64,000 bases of DNA from Glycomyces sp. TRM65418 (GCF_019710475.1 NZ_JAJFAX010000003.1:1-64000), one strand, 5' to 3'. Counted from the first letter of the stretch, positions 10,416-21,969 are shown. Translations and numbers: made by a program. The notes: a model not told the origin generated them from the sequence alone.

Positions 10416-11650
10416 CGTGTGACTCCCTGAAGGTGCGCGTTCTTGGGAAAGCGGGCCTCGACGAGGTAACCGCCGCCGGGCCGGGGCCCGGCTTCGAGGG
10501 TGCCGCCGTAGAGCGTGGCGCGCTCCCTCATGCCGATGAGGCCGTGCCCGCCGGAGAACCCGTCGACGACGGGCGCGCCGTGCCCGGAGTCGCCGACCGA
10601 GATCCGGAACTCCCGTTCGCCGTAGTCGACGACGACCCCGGCCCTGGCCTGGGGCCCGGCGTGCTTGAGCGTGTTCGTCAGCGCCTCCTGGACGATCCGG
10701 AAGACCGCCAGGCTCACGCCCGTCGGCAGCGGGTACTCCTCGCCGCGGACCGTGTAGCGCACCGGCAGGCCGGCGTCCTTGGTCTGCGCGACCAGCGCCC
10801 GCAGCGAGTCCACTGTAGGCTGCGGTTCGAGGTCGGCGGCGCCGCCCTCGTCGTGGCCCTGCCGCAGCACGGTGAGGATGTCCCGCATCTCGCGCAGCGC
10901 GGTGCGGGCGGTCTGGTTCACCGTGGTCAGCGCCTCCTCGGCGGCGTCGGGGTCGTGGCGCAGGACCCGTTTGGCCCCTTCGGACATGACGCCGATGACG
11001 GAGATGTGGTGCGCGACCACGTCGTGCAGTTCCCGGGCGATGCGCCGCTGCTCGTCGGCCACCGCTTGGGCCGCGAGCGCCTCCTGGCGCTCCTCGGCGA
11101 ACCGCGCCCGCTCCGAGAGCTCCTCGACCTTCTCGCGTCGGTTGCGCATGACCCACCCGATCCAGAAGACCGTCGTGGCGAGGAGGAGGTTGAGCACCGA
11201 TATCAGCGTGCTCGTCAGATGGTCGCCGTCCTCGGTGAACGCGGTGGACTGGACGATCAGCACCACCGGCACCCAGATGACCATGCCGGCGACCAGTGCC
11301 TTCGCCAGCGGCCGGTAGGCGGCCGCGGTGTAGGTCAGGACGAACATCCCGACGCCGCTGTCCATCCCCAGCGCCTGCACCGGTTCGACGAGCACCGCCA
11401 CCGTCACGATCGCCAGCGCCAGCCCGACGCCGCCCCAGAACCACGTGCGCCGCAAGCAGATCACGGAGAACGGCACGGCGATCAATCCCGCGTCGGCCCA
11501 CGTGAGGGTCTCGTCGGTGCCCACCGCCAACGAGATCGCGAAGAAACCGATGTACCCGACGGCGAGGACGAGCGCCAGCAGCGTGTCGGCCAGGAGCGGG
11601 CGGGCGTGGATCGCGCACCGCAGGCGTCGGAAGGAGAAGGCGACTTGCAC
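10412..11650 (-). CDS. two-component sensor histidine kinase (HisKA_3, DesK/LiaS-like)
   Basis: The 412-residue membrane kinase has about five hydrophobic segments in residues 20-165, then a dimerisation helix with the phosphoacceptor box RRIARELHDVVAHHISVI and a compact HATPase (NTLKHAG N-box, then GHGLIGMRERA). It lacks a large extracellular domain, so it likely senses the membrane or the neighbouring ABC transporter (intramembrane sensing), as described for kinases paired with BceAB-like exporters. The GTG start at 11650 is preceded by TACGGT with 7 nt between box and codon, which fits a leaderless transcript. It overlaps the response regulator gene by 4 nt. Confidence 0.92.
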   Translation of the reverse strand: MQVAFSFRRLRCAIHARPLLADTLLALVLAVGYIGFFAISLAVGTDETLTWADAGLIAVPFSVICLRRTWFWGGVGLALAIVTVAVLVEPVQALGMDSGVGMFVLTYTAAAYRPLAKALVAGMVIWVPVVLIVQSTAFTEDGDHLTSTLISVLNLLLATTVFWIGWVMRNRREKVEELSERARFAEERQEALAAQAVADEQRRIARELHDVVAHHISVIGVMSEGAKRVLRHDPDAAEEALTTVNQTARTALREMRDILTVLRQGHDEGGAADLEPQPTVDSLRALVAQTKDAGLPVRYTVRGEEYPLPTGVSLAVFRIVQEALTNTLKHAGPQARAGVVVDYGEREFRISVGDSGHGAPVVDGFSGGHGLIGMRERATLYGGTLEAGPRPGGGYLVEARFPKNAHLQGVTR

Positions 11651-11741
11651 GCTCTACACCGTATCCGCCGTTCACTCCTGTTTCATCGAACGTGAGAATG
11701 ATCCAGGCGTCCGCCTCAGGGAGGAGGCCTCCCCGCCACGC

Positions 11742-12617
11742 TCACGGAGGAGGGATCTCCTCGACGGGCGCCGCCTGGAGCGGCAGGGCGTCGGCCGGCA
11801 TCTCGAGCCCGGGGAGCACCGTCGGCAGCGGGTAGGTCGGCGGCTCGCCGCCGAACTCCGGGCACCGCGCCTGATGGGCGCACCAGCCGCACAGCTTCGA
11901 CTTCTGCGCCCGGAACTCGCCCGTGGCGATCGCCTCGCGCATCGTGGCCCACAGCGCCTTGAGCGTCTTCTCGAACCCGATCAGCTCGCGCTCGTTGGGG
12001 GAGTAGTCGAGCGTCTGGCCGTCGCCCAGGTACATCAGCCGCAGCAGCGTCGGCACCGTGCCCCGCGTGCGCCACCACACGAGGGCGTAGAACTTCATCT
12101 GGAACAGCGCCTTGTCCGCGAAGCGATCCGGCGGGCGCTTCCCGGTCTTGTAGTCCACCAGCCGCACGAGCCCGTCGCGGTTGACGTCGGCCCGGTCGAT
12201 GAAGCCCTTGAGCTGCGTGCCGTCGTCCAACGTGGTCTGGACCAGGCACTCGGTGCGATGCGGCTGGAGCCGTTGCGGGTCCTCCATGCTGAAGTACGTC
12301 TCGACCAGGCGCCGGACGCCCCGCAGCCAGTCCGACTCGTCGTCGAGGCCGTCGAACAGCGCGGCGTACTCGGGCGAGGACTGCAGCTTCGACCACTCCG
12401 GCTCGATCATCGCCAGCGCCTGGGTCGGCGTCCGCCTGCCCGCGTCGAGCTCGTACAGCCGCTCGAGCACCGCGTGCACGAGCGTGCCCTGCACCTGGGC
12501 CTTCGAAGGCGGCTCGGGAAGGCGGTCCACCGCCCGGAAGCGGTACAGCAGCGGGCATTGCTTGAAATCCCCGGCTCGAGAAGGCGACAGCTGAGTCGGT
12601 CGGGCGGCATGCGGCAT
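11742..12617 (-). CDS. RecB-family PD-(D/E)XK nuclease with Fe-S cluster motif
   Basis: The 291-residue protein is of the Cas4/RecB-like exonuclease group found in actinobacteria near the proteasome locus. Visible parts: an N-terminal SPSRAGDFKQCPLLYRFR with the first cysteine (about residue 21); the nuclease core GTLVHAVLERL, GFIDRAD and VDYKTGK (the D...D-x-K catalytic set, about 140-160); and three clustered cysteines CGWCAHQARC near 250, which with the first would ligate a 4Fe-4S cluster. It is likely a single-strand DNA exonuclease for repair or recombination. The ATG is preceded by TATGCT with 6 nt between, a leaderless arrangement, back to back with the methyltransferase gene. Confidence 0.85.
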   Translation of the reverse strand: MPHAARPTQLSPSRAGDFKQCPLLYRFRAVDRLPEPPSKAQVQGTLVHAVLERLYELDAGRRTPTQALAMIEPEWSKLQSSPEYAALFDGLDDESDWLRGVRRLVETYFSMEDPQRLQPHRTECLVQTTLDDGTQLKGFIDRADVNRDGLVRLVDYKTGKRPPDRFADKALFQMKFYALVWWRTRGTVPTLLRLMYLGDGQTLDYSPNERELIGFEKTLKALWATMREAIATGEFRAQKSKLCGWCAHQARCPEFGGEPPTYPLPTVLPGLEMPADALPLQAAPVEEIPPP

Positions 12618-12696
12618 CCTTCGAGCATAGGACCGGGCGCCGACATACCGCCCGGGCGGCTGGAGATTTTAACATAACAAGCGTACTGTTTGAGGT
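12618..12696. promoter_or_regulatory. compact divergent promoter region with two leaderless-type -10 boxes
   Basis: On the minus strand TATGCT (12629-12624) ends 6 nt before the nuclease ATG. On the plus strand TACTGT (12684-12689) ends 7 nt before the methyltransferase ATG at 12697. The central part (about 12666-12682) is unusually A/T-rich for this genome. Neither start codon has a normally spaced ribosome site. Confidence 0.6.
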
Positions 12697-13455
12697 ATGA
12701 CGAGCGACGAACGCACCTCCGCCGGCCACGCCCTCTCCTTCGGTCAGGCCGCCGACCTCTACGACGCCATCCGCCCCACCTACCCCGCCGAGGCCCTCGA
12801 ATGGATGCTCGGTCCCGCACCCAAGGACGTCGTCGACGTCGGCGCGGGAACCGGACTGCTCACCCGCGGCGTCATCGCGCTGGGCCACCGCGTCACCGCC
12901 GTCGACCCCGACGACCTGATGCTCGCCAAGCTCACCGCCTCCAGTCCCGGCCTCGCCGCCGCCCACACCGGCGCCGCCGAAGCCCTGCCCCTGCCCGACG
13001 CCTCAGCCGACGTCATCACCGCGGGCCAGGCCTTCCACTGGTTCGACCGGCCCCGAGCCCTCCCCGAACTGCGCCGCGTCCTCAAACCCGGCGGCGTTCT
13101 CGCCCCCGTCTGGAACATGCGCGACGAGTCCGTCGACTGGGTCGCCCGGCTCACGGCGATCATCAGCAACTCCCGAGGCGAACTCACCCCGACCGACGCC
13201 GACGCCCCCGGGTACTTCGCCCCCGACTTCGGCGAGGTCGAGACGCGCGTCTTTCACCACGGCAAGCCCTTCGACCGCGACGGGCTCATCCGCCTCGTGC
13301 AGTCCCGCTCCTACTACCTGACCGCCGACGCCGAACGGCGGCGCGAGCTCACCGAGGCCGTCGGCGACCTGGCCGACACGCACCCCGACCTGGCCGGCAA
13401 GGACACGTTCACCATGCCCTACGTGACCTGCGCCTTCCGGGTCCATCCCGCCTGA
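12697..13455 (+). CDS. class I SAM-dependent methyltransferase
   Basis: The 252-residue Rossmann-fold methyltransferase (UbiE/Methyltransf_11 type) has motif I VVDVGAGTGLLT at about 46-57, the acidic end of strand 2 in VTAVDPDD, motif II near DASADVITAGQAFHWF, and post-II LKPGGVLAPVWN. The AFHWFD form occurs in actinobacterial relatives of trans-aconitate or sterol methyltransferases, but the substrate cannot be inferred. A palindromic terminator follows within 25 bp, so it seems monocistronic. Confidence 0.85.
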   Translation: MTSDERTSAGHALSFGQAADLYDAIRPTYPAEALEWMLGPAPKDVVDVGAGTGLLTRGVIALGHRVTAVDPDDLMLAKLTASSPGLAAAHTGAAEALPLPDASADVITAGQAFHWFDRPRALPELRRVLKPGGVLAPVWNMRDESVDWVARLTAIISNSRGELTPTDADAPGYFAPDFGEVETRVFHHGKPFDRDGLIRLVQSRSYYLTADAERRRELTEAVGDLADTHPDLAGKDTFTMPYVTCAFRVHPA

Positions 13456-13477
13456 GCCGCACCGACCTCCCGCAAAC

Positions 13478-13505
13478 CGCGCCCGGCTCGCCCGAGCCGG
13501 GCGCG
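13478..13505 (+). terminator. terminator hairpin between methyltransferase and site-2 protease genes
   Basis: Perfect 13-bp arms (CGCGCCCGGCTCG and complement) with a 2-nt spacer. The right arm runs directly into the TAGCAT promoter box of the next gene. Confidence 0.65.
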
Positions 13506-13519
13506 TAGCATTGCCGCCG

Positions 13520-15615
<2,096 letters not shown>

Positions 15616-15671
15616 CGATCCCATCACGAACTGAGTCGGATTCACGACTTTTCAAGCGCTGAAACGGGACA

Positions 15672-15702
15672 GGGCGGGGTGTCCGATCGGCGCACCCCGC
15701 CC
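15672..15702. terminator. bidirectional terminator between trmI and the ferredoxin gene
   Basis: Perfect 10-bp arms, GGGCGGGGTG (15672-15681) and CACCCCGCCC (15693-15702). It serves two converging genes. Confidence 0.75.
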
Positions 15703-15706
15703 CTCG

Positions 15707-15994
15707 CTAGTCGTCCGCCCCCGGGCCCGCCACGGGCGTCTTGTCCCTCCGGTCGCGGACGTAGATGCACTCGCCCGGGCAGTCGTGAGCCGCGTTCATG
15801 ATCTCCAGTCGCAGGTGCTCAGGCACCTCGACTTGCGAACCGGCGGTAGTCAACAACTCGCCCTGAGTGTCCTTCACGTAGGCGAGTCCGTCGATGTCGA
15901 ACTCGAAAACCGAGGGCGCATATTGCACGCACAACCCGTCCCCTGTGCAGGCGTCCTGGTCGATAGACACTTCCAGTTCACGTTCCTCAGCCAT
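15707..15994 (-). CDS. single-cluster ferredoxin
   Basis: The 95-residue acidic electron carrier has an N-terminal half with the motif CTGDGLC (Cys-x5-Cys) followed by APSVFEFDIDG, and a C-terminal AAHDCPGECIYV carrying the last cluster cysteine before Pro. The middle position that is Cys in 4Fe-4S proteins is Asp (CTGD), so a 3Fe-4S cluster, or a 4Fe-4S cluster with Asp ligation, is expected as in SoyB-type ferredoxins. It may serve a cytochrome P450 or another reductase, but no partner lies in the window. It is divergent from arc with 118 bp between. A ferredoxin at this position next to the proteasomal ATPase is common in actinobacteria. Confidence 0.88.
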   Translation of the reverse strand: MAEERELEVSIDQDACTGDGLCVQYAPSVFEFDIDGLAYVKDTQGELLTTAGSQVEVPEHLRLEIMNAAHDCPGECIYVRDRRDKTPVAGPGADD

Positions 15995-16112
15995 GTCCCC
16001 CAGATTAATTGCCGCGAAGAAGCTGGCGCAATGTCGGTGTCGAGTCTTACTATTGGCCTCCCCAGCCAGCTACGGTTGGAGTAGGACAACCCTCACTCGG
16101 GAGGTGTGACCC

Positions 16113-17891
16113 GTGGCACGTAGCAACGATGACCGTCGACAGGGGCTGGGCCAGGGCCCAGAGCACGACGAACTGTCAGGACAGGTCGAAGAGCTCCAGG
16201 AAGAACTGGCCGCTGCCCGACGCCGTCTCACCGAAACGCCCCGACACATGCACATTCTGGAGGAGCGGCTCGCCGCCGCCCAATCCCAGATCGACCGCTT
16301 GTCGGAGCAGAACGAACGACTCGTGGGGACCTTGAAAGAGGCCCGCGAGCAGATCGTCTCGCTGAAGGAGGAGATCGACCGGCTCGCACAGCCGCCGTCC
16401 GGTTACGGCGTGTTCCTGGGAGCCCGTGAAGACGGCACCGTCGACGTCTTCACCTCCGGGAGGAAGTTCCGCGTCTCGCTCGCGCCGTCCATCGACGTCG
16501 ACGAGCTCGAACGCGGTCAGGAAGTCCTGCTCAACGACGCGATGAACGTGGTCGAGGTGCTCGATTACGAGCGCATCGGCGAGGTCGTGACGCTCAAGGA
16601 GCTGATCGAGAGCCCGGACGGACCGCCCGACCGGGCGCTGGTGACCAGTCACGCCGACGAGGAGCGGGTCGTGCTGCTCTCGGACGCGCTCATCAACTCG
16701 CCGCTGCGGGCGGGCGACTCGGTCATGATCGAGCCGCGCGCCGGGTACGCGTACGAGCGCATCCAGAAGAGCGAGGTCGAAGAGCTCGTCCTCGAAGAGG
16801 TCCCCGACGTCGACTACTACGACATCGGCGGCCTCGACGGCCAGATCGAGATGATCCGCGACGCCGTGGAGCTCCCGTTCCTGCACGCCGACCTCTTCCG
16901 CGAGCACGAGCTGCGCCCGCCCAAGGGCATCCTGCTCTACGGCCCGCCCGGCTGCGGCAAGACGCTCATCGCCAAGGCCGTCGCCAACTCGCTGGCCAAG
17001 AAGGTCGCCGAGATGCGCGGCGAGGAGGCCTCCGGCAGGAGCTACTTCCTCAACATCAAGGGCCCCGAGTTGCTGAACAAGTACGTCGGCGAGACCGAGC
17101 GGCACATTCGCCTGGTCTTCCAGCGGGCCCGCGAGAAGGCGTCCGAAGGGATGCCGGTGATCGTGTTCTTCGACGAGATGGACTCGATATTCCGCACCCG
17201 CGGGTCCGGCGTGTCCTCCGACGTCGAGAACACCATCGTCCCGCAGCTGCTGTCGGAGATCGACGGCGTGGAGGGCCTGGAGAACGTCATCGTCATCGGC
17301 GCCTCCAACCGCGAGGACATGATCGACCCGGCGATCCTGCGGCCCGGCCGCCTGGACGTCAAGATCAAGATCGAGCGGCCCGACGCCGAATCCGCGAAGG
17401 ACATCTTCTCGAAGTACATCACCACGACCCTGCCGCTCCACGACGACGACCTCGTCGAGCACGACAAGGACCGCGAGGCCACGGTGAACTCGATGATCCA
17501 GGCGGTCGTCGAGCGCATGTACTCCGAAGTGGACGAGAACCGGTTCCTGGAGGTCACCTACGCCGACGGCGACAAGGAGGTCCTGTACTTCAAGGACTTC
17601 AACTCCGGCGCGATGATCGAGAACATCGTCGCCCGGGCGAAGAAGATGGCCATCAAGGACTTCCTGACGCACCAGTCGAAGGGCATCCGGCTGAGCCACC
17701 TCATCGACGCCACCGTGGACGAGTTCCGCGAGAACGAGGACCTGCCGAACACCACCAACCCGGACGACTGGGCCCGGATCTCCGGCAAGAAGGGCGAGCG
17801 GATCGTCTACATCCGCACGCTCGTCTCCGGCAAGGGCCCCGACTCCGGCCGCAGCATCGACACCGTGTCGAACACGGGTCAGTACCTGTAG
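16113..17891 (+). CDS. arc: proteasome-associated AAA ATPase ARC/Mpa
   Basis: The 592-residue hexameric unfoldase recognises pupylated proteins and feeds them into the 20S proteasome. Order: N-terminal coiled coil (about 18-90), where Pup docks; tandem OB folds (about 95-225); AAA domain with Walker A GPPGCGKT (277-284), Walker B FFDEMDS (Asp354, Glu355), sensor ASNRED and arginine finger segment RPGRLD; and a C-terminal tail ending GQYL, the gate-opening motif (penultimate Tyr) that inserts between PrcA subunits. The GTG start has GGGAGG 7 nt upstream. It has its own promoter region and terminator, not an operon with dop. Confidence 0.97.
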   Translation: MARSNDDRRQGLGQGPEHDELSGQVEELQEELAAARRRLTETPRHMHILEERLAAAQSQIDRLSEQNERLVGTLKEAREQIVSLKEEIDRLAQPPSGYGVFLGAREDGTVDVFTSGRKFRVSLAPSIDVDELERGQEVLLNDAMNVVEVLDYERIGEVVTLKELIESPDGPPDRALVTSHADEERVVLLSDALINSPLRAGDSVMIEPRAGYAYERIQKSEVEELVLEEVPDVDYYDIGGLDGQIEMIRDAVELPFLHADLFREHELRPPKGILLYGPPGCGKTLIAKAVANSLAKKVAEMRGEEASGRSYFLNIKGPELLNKYVGETERHIRLVFQRAREKASEGMPVIVFFDEMDSIFRTRGSGVSSDVENTIVPQLLSEIDGVEGLENVIVIGASNREDMIDPAILRPGRLDVKIKIERPDAESAKDIFSKYITTTLPLHDDDLVEHDKDREATVNSMIQAVVERMYSEVDENRFLEVTYADGDKEVLYFKDFNSGAMIENIVARAKKMAIKDFLTHQSKGIRLSHLIDATVDEFRENEDLPNTTNPDDWARISGKKGERIVYIRTLVSGKGPDSGRSIDTVSNTGQYL

Positions 17892-17906
17892 CGGAACACG
17901 CGCGAT

Positions 17907-17940
17907 CGATCGGCCGGCGGGTCTTCCCGCCGGCCGATCG
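17907..17940 (+). terminator. terminator hairpin after arc
   Basis: Perfect 15-bp arms (CGATCGGCCGGCGGG and complement) with loop tctt, 15 bp after the arc stop codon. Confidence 0.75.
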
Positions 17941-18080
17941 GCGCACCCGACCACGTGTCGCGGCCCTGATCGCGGGTAACCGGTCGCCATGAGAACCGAG
18001 AACCTGAACGGCGTGCAGCTCGGCGGCCGAGATTTCGAATCGTCTCCGATCAGAGGGGGCGGCGGCGCGCCGGAAGGGAC

Positions 18081-18093
18081 TAGGCTCGAAGGC
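18081..18093 (+). promoter_or_regulatory. leaderless-type -10 box of dop
   Basis: TAGGCT (18081-18086) ends 7 nt before the dop ATG at 18094. The nearest purine tract (GAAGG) touches the start codon and cannot act as a normal ribosome site, so transcription probably starts at or next to the A of ATG. The same hexamer precedes pafB. Confidence 0.55.
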
Positions 18094-19599
18094 ATGACCG
18101 TACGCCGCATTATGGGCACCGAGATCGAATACGGGATCTCCGTGCCGGGCCAGCCGGGTGCCAACCCGATGGTGACCTCCTCGCAGATCGTCAACGCCTA
18201 CGCCGCCCGCCCCGAGCTCTCCAAGGGCGGACGCGCCAGGTGGGACTACGAGGAGGAGACCCCCCTGCGGGACGCGCGCGGCTTCACGTACACCGGCGCC
18301 CTCTACGACCCCGCGGAGAACCTCGCCGACGAGGACTCCGGGCTCGCGAACGTCATCCTCACCAACGGCGCCCGCCTCTACGTCGACCACGCGCACCCCG
18401 AGTACTCCACGCCCGAGGTCACCAACCCGCGCGAGATCGTCCTGTTCGACAAGGCCGGCGAGATGACCATGGCCGAGGCCGCCCTCCGCGCGGCCCACAC
18501 CCCCGGCATCGGTCCGATCAACCTCTACAAGAACAACACCGACAACAAGGGCGCCTCCTACGGCGCGCACGAGAACTACCTCATGTCGCGCCAGACCCCG
18601 TTCGCCGACATCGTCGCCCACTTCACGCCGTTCCTGGTCACCCGCCAGGTCTTCTGCGGCGCCGGGCGCATCGGCATCGGCCAGGACGCCTCCGAGCACC
18701 GGTTCCAGATCTCCCAGCGCGCCGACTTCTTCGAGGTCGAGGTCGGCCTGGAGACCACGCTCAAGCGGCCCATCATCAACACCCGCGACGAGCCGCACGC
18801 CGACGCCGAGCGCTACCGCCGCCTGCACGTCATCATCGGCGACGCCAACCTCGCCGAGTACGCCACCTTCCTCAAGGTCGGCACCGCCTCGATCGTGCTG
18901 TCCATGATCGAGTCCGGCGTCTTCGACGGCACCCTCGGCATCGCCGAGCCCGTCGCCGAACTCCGCGCCGTCAGCCACGACCCCTCGCTCAAGCACAAGA
19001 TCGAGCTGCGCAACGGCAAGCGCCTCACCGCCGTCGAACTCCAGCAGTCCATCCTGGAGCAGGCCGAGGCCTACTGCGGCGCCGACGCCGACCCCGACAC
19101 GCGAGAAGTCCTCGACCAGTGGGCGTTCGTGCTCGACACCCTGGCCCGCGACCCGATGGAACTGGCCGACATGCTCGACTGGCCCGCGAAGCTCTCGCTG
19201 CTCAACCGCTACCGCGAGCGCGAGAACCTCGACTGGGGCTCCGCGAAGCTCCAGGCCATCGACCTGCAGTACCACGACGTGCGCCCCGAGAAGGGCCTCT
19301 ACCACCGCCTCGTCGCCCGCGGGCAGATGAAGCGCCTCCTGACCGACACCGAGATCATCGACGCGATGACCGAGCCGCCGAGCGACACGCGGGCGTTCTT
19401 CCGCGGCCGGTGCCTCGCGAAATACCCCTCCGAGGTCGTCGCGGCCTCCTGGGACTCGGTCATCTTCGACGTCGGCGCCGACTCGCTCGTGCGAGTGCCC
19501 ATGATGGAGCCCGAAAAAGGCACCAAAGCCCACGTGGGGGAGCTGTTCGAACGCTGCGAGGCGGCGAAGGACCTCCTCGACGTCATCACCGCCGATTAG
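18094..19599 (+). CDS. dop: Dop, deamidase/depupylase of Pup
   Basis: The 501-residue carboxylate-amine-ligase-fold enzyme deamidates the C-terminal Gln of Pup to Glu and removes Pup from substrates. GTEIEYG at 8-14 gives the metal-binding Glu. The segment from about 49 to 84 is the Dop-specific loop absent from PafA. Further family blocks are [61 protein letters not shown] and VGTASIVLSMIE. The start chosen is the ATG at 18094; the frame is open upstream, but family alignment begins at MTVRRIMGTE. The gene lies between arc and pup as usual in actinobacteria. C-terminal LLDVITAD. Confidence 0.97.
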   Translation: MTVRRIMGTEIEYGISVPGQPGANPMVTSSQIVNAYAARPELSKGGRARWDYEEETPLRDARGFTYTGALYDPAENLADEDSGLANVILTNGARLYVDHAHPEYSTPEVTNPREIVLFDKAGEMTMAEAALRAAHTPGIGPINLYKNNTDNKGASYGAHENYLMSRQTPFADIVAHFTPFLVTRQVFCGAGRIGIGQDASEHRFQISQRADFFEVEVGLETTLKRPIINTRDEPHADAERYRRLHVIIGDANLAEYATFLKVGTASIVLSMIESGVFDGTLGIAEPVAELRAVSHDPSLKHKIELRNGKRLTAVELQQSILEQAEAYCGADADPDTREVLDQWAFVLDTLARDPMELADMLDWPAKLSLLNRYRERENLDWGSAKLQAIDLQYHDVRPEKGLYHRLVARGQMKRLLTDTEIIDAMTEPPSDTRAFFRGRCLAKYPSEVVAASWDSVIFDVGADSLVRVPMMEPEKGTKAHVGELFERCEAAKDLLDVITAD

Positions 19600-19711
19600 G
19601 CGTCCATTTTTCGTCCGCGGGAATATTGCACGGCGGTACGGCGTCGTATCTGGCGTGCTGTCGTACTCTCGCGGTACGGTTTAGGCACCGTCGAGGTAGA
19701 AGGGAACAGCT

Positions 19712-19927
19712 ATGGCAGCGAAGGACTCCGGCGGGCAGTCGCAGTCGCAGCGGTCGCGGCAGGAATCAGATGCCGAGGCCACCGAGGCCGCTGTAGACCC
19801 CGAGATTGCCGAACGCCATGAAGCGATCACCGAAGAAGTCGACGACCTGCTCGACGAGATCGACGACGTCCTGGAGACCAACTCCGAGGAATTCGTCCGC
19901 TCGTTCGTGCAAAAGGGCGGCCAGTAG
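19712..19927 (+). CDS. pup: prokaryotic ubiquitin-like protein Pup
   Basis: The 71-residue disordered, acidic protein tag ends in GGQ. The terminal Gln must be deamidated by Dop before PafA can join it to substrate lysines. N-terminal Ser/Gln/Arg-rich region (SGGQSQSQRSRQES), then the acidic helix-forming segment (about 38-62, EVDDLLDEIDDVLETNSEEF) that pairs with the ARC coiled coil. Ribosome site GAAGGGA about 8 nt upstream of ATG. First gene of the pup-prcB-prcA unit, but separated from prcB by 143 bp containing hairpins. The 112-bp upstream region contains TACGGT boxes that may be the promoter. Confidence 0.97.
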   Translation: MAAKDSGGQSQSQRSRQESDAEATEAAVDPEIAERHEAITEEVDDLLDEIDDVLETNSEEFVRSFVQKGGQ

Positions 19928-19946
19928 CAAGCCCCCTGCAGGTGAC

Positions 19947-20040
19947 AAGGCCACCTGGTGCGACGGCACTGCAGGCGCACCGGGGGCCTTGCGCCAGTGA
20001 GACACTGGTACGCGAGGCCCTCGCGGCCCTCGCCGCTTTT
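19947..20040 (+). promoter_or_regulatory. hairpin region and possible attenuator between pup and prcB
   Basis: Two structures lie in the 143-bp gap. An imperfect stem pairs the region starting AAGGCC (19947) with CGCACC...GGCCTT ending at 19990. A second hairpin, GCGAGG (20012-20017) with CCTCGC (20028-20033), is followed by cgc and five T (20036-20040). The second looks like a weak intrinsic terminator that would let only part of the pup transcripts extend into prcBA. Confidence 0.45.
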
Positions 20041-20070
20041 TACTGAATAGAGGATCAGGGAGGTCATGTC

Positions 20071-20907
20071 GTGACAGGTCAAGGATTCCCAGGCAAACTG
20101 CCCAACGCGTTTATGACGGCTGGAACCTCCTCGTTCTCGGAGTTCCTCACGCACGCGGCACCGGAACTGCTGCCAGGGCGAAGGCCCCTGCCGCCCGGCG
20201 ACTTCGCCGAGATGAGCGGCCACGCCACCACCATCGTCGCGCTCCGCACCGCCGAAGGCGTCGTCATGGCCGGCGACCGGCGCGCCACCATGGGCAACTA
20301 CATCTCCAGCCGCGACATCGAGAAGGTCTTCCCCGCCGACAGCTACTCGCTCGTCGGCATCGCGGGCACGGCCGGCCTCGGCATCGAGCTGGTGAAGCTC
20401 TACCAGGTGGAACTCGAGCACTACGAGAAGATCGAGGGCGCCCCGCTCACCTTGAACGGCAAGGCCAACCGCCTCGCCACCATGCTGCGCGGCAACCTCG
20501 GCATCGCCCTCCAGGGCCTCGCCGTCGTGCCCCTGTTCGCGGGCTTCGACGTCGACGCCGACTCGATCCCCGAAGCCGGGAAGATCTACAGCTTCGACGT
20601 CGTCGGCGGCATCTACGCCGAACGCGACTTCGACTCCATCGGCTCCGGCTCCATCTTCGCCAAGAGCTCGCTCAAGAAGCGCTACCGGCGCGACATCAGC
20701 ACCGACGAGGCCGTCACGATCGCGGTCGAGGCGCTCTACGACGCGGCCGACGACGACTCCGCCACCGGCGGACCCGACCCCACCCGCGACCTCTATCCCG
20801 TGGTCATGACCGCCACCGCGGAAGGCTCCAAGCGGATCGACGAGGCCACCGTGGCCGACGTGGCCCGCGCGGTCATCGCGGCTCGCACCGAGAACCCCTA
20901 CGGATAA
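20071..20907 (+). CDS. prcB: 20S proteasome beta subunit PrcB
   Basis: The 278-residue precursor is the catalytic subunit of the 20S core. A propeptide of about 52 residues is removed to expose the nucleophile Thr53 (GHA-TTIVAL; the residue before the cut is Ala). The N-terminal-nucleophile fold follows: [13 protein letters not shown], with Asp and the Lys of IEKVF as catalytic partners, and a [15 protein letters not shown] block. The GTG start has GGAGGT 6 nt upstream. prcA follows after 15 bp with a strong ribosome site, giving equal supply of the two subunits. Confidence 0.97.
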   Translation: MTGQGFPGKLPNAFMTAGTSSFSEFLTHAAPELLPGRRPLPPGDFAEMSGHATTIVALRTAEGVVMAGDRRATMGNYISSRDIEKVFPADSYSLVGIAGTAGLGIELVKLYQVELEHYEKIEGAPLTLNGKANRLATMLRGNLGIALQGLAVVPLFAGFDVDADSIPEAGKIYSFDVVGGIYAERDFDSIGSGSIFAKSSLKKRYRRDISTDEAVTIAVEALYDAADDDSATGGPDPTRDLYPVVMTATAEGSKRIDEATVADVARAVIAARTENPYG

Positions 20908-20922
20908 GGAGAGGAGCCGGAC

Positions 20923-21678
20923 ATGGCCATGCAGTTCTACACCAGTCCCGAGCAGATCATGCGGGACCGGGCCGAATTCGCCCGGAAGAACATCTCCCGC
21001 GGTCGCAACGTCGTGGTGCTCTCCTGCGCCGACGGCGTCCTGCTCGTCGCCGAGAACGTCTCCTCGGCCCTCCACAAGGTCTACGAGCTCTACGACCGCA
21101 TCGGCTTCGCCGCCGTCGGCAAGTACAACGAGTTCGAGAACCTCCGCACCGCCGGAGTCCGGATGGCCGACCTGCGCGGCTACTCCTACGACCGCCGCGA
21201 CGTCAACGCCGCCAGCCTCGCCAAGGCCTACGCCCAGACCCTCGGTGCGATCTTCTCGGAGCAGACCAAGCCCTTCGAGGTCGAGATCTGCGTCGCCGGC
21301 GTCGGGGTCGCGCCCGAGGAGGACGAGCTCTACCGGCTCACCTTCGACGGCTCGATCAACGACGAGCCCGGCTACCTGGCCATGGGCGGCGACGCCGACC
21401 GGCTCAAGGAGGTCCTCGCCGAAGGCCACGACTTCGCGTCCCCGATCGCCGACGCCTTCGCGCTGGCCCTGCGGGCCCTCTCCAGCGACGGCAACGGCTC
21501 CCGCCGGGAGCTGACCACCGACGTCCTGGAGGTCGCGGTCCTGGAGCGCGCCCGCCCGGGCCGGGCCTTCCGGCGCATCGAGGGCCTCGCCCTGGACGCG
21601 ATCATGCCCGGGCCGGCAGCCGCCGAACCGGAACCCGCCGAGGCCGCGGACGAGACGCCCGACCCCGACGAATCCTGA
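20923..21678 (+). CDS. prcA: 20S proteasome alpha subunit PrcA
   Basis: The 251-residue structural subunit forms the outer rings and gate of the core particle and receives the ARC C-terminal tail. N-terminal [27 protein letters not shown] is the family gate segment; the core continues through [22 protein letters not shown] and [14 protein letters not shown]. The C-terminal 30 residues are Pro/Ala/Glu-rich and probably disordered. AAGGAGAGGAG about 6 nt before the ATG is one of the strongest ribosome sites in the window. Followed by a large hairpin. Confidence 0.97.
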   Translation: MAMQFYTSPEQIMRDRAEFARKNISRGRNVVVLSCADGVLLVAENVSSALHKVYELYDRIGFAAVGKYNEFENLRTAGVRMADLRGYSYDRRDVNAASLAKAYAQTLGAIFSEQTKPFEVEICVAGVGVAPEEDELYRLTFDGSINDEPGYLAMGGDADRLKEVLAEGHDFASPIADAFALALRALSSDGNGSRRELTTDVLEVAVLERARPGRAFRRIEGLALDAIMPGPAAAEPEPAEAADETPDPDES

Positions 21679-21708
21679 CCGACGCCCGCTCTCCGATCAT
21701 CGCTTGAG

Positions 21709-21759
21709 ACCGGGCCGAGCGGGGTACCCGCGCTTCCGCGGGGCCCCGACCGGCCCGGT
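21709..21759 (+). terminator. nested hairpin after prcA
   Basis: Outer arms ACCGGGCC (21709-21716) and GGCCCGGT (21752-21759) enclose CGGGG/CCCCG and CGCG-cttc-CGCG. The rest of the 291-bp gap to pafA holds no plausible ORF. It includes a second short inverted repeat and, at its end, the pafA promoter box. Confidence 0.6.
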
Positions 21760-21957
21760 CGGCCACCGACCCGGCAGCGAGGCGCCGCGACCGACGCTCC
21801 CGTGCGAACGGACCGCTCCACACCGGCGAACGCTTCGAACGGGCGGCGGCTCGGCCCGGACAAGTGCATACCGCCGTAAATCGAACAATCGCCAGAGGGC
21901 CCGTCGCGGTATGGAACCGTTCGACCGCGGGGGGTGTTCTCCTCAACCGAATCGGGG

Positions 21958-21969
21958 TAGGGTTTCGAC
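21958..21969 (+). promoter_or_regulatory. leaderless-type -10 box of pafA
   Basis: TAGGGT (21958-21963) ends 6 nt before the pafA ATG at 21970, with no ribosome site in between. Confidence 0.55.

Noticed and set aside
11742..12617. Cas4 and a CRISPR adaptation role for the RecB-like nuclease
   Set aside because: No CRISPR array or other cas gene in the window; the location next to trmI and arc is the usual housekeeping one.
16176..18194. 672-codon minus-strand frame opposite arc
   Set aside because: Shadow of the ARC ATPase gene; no recognisable domain.
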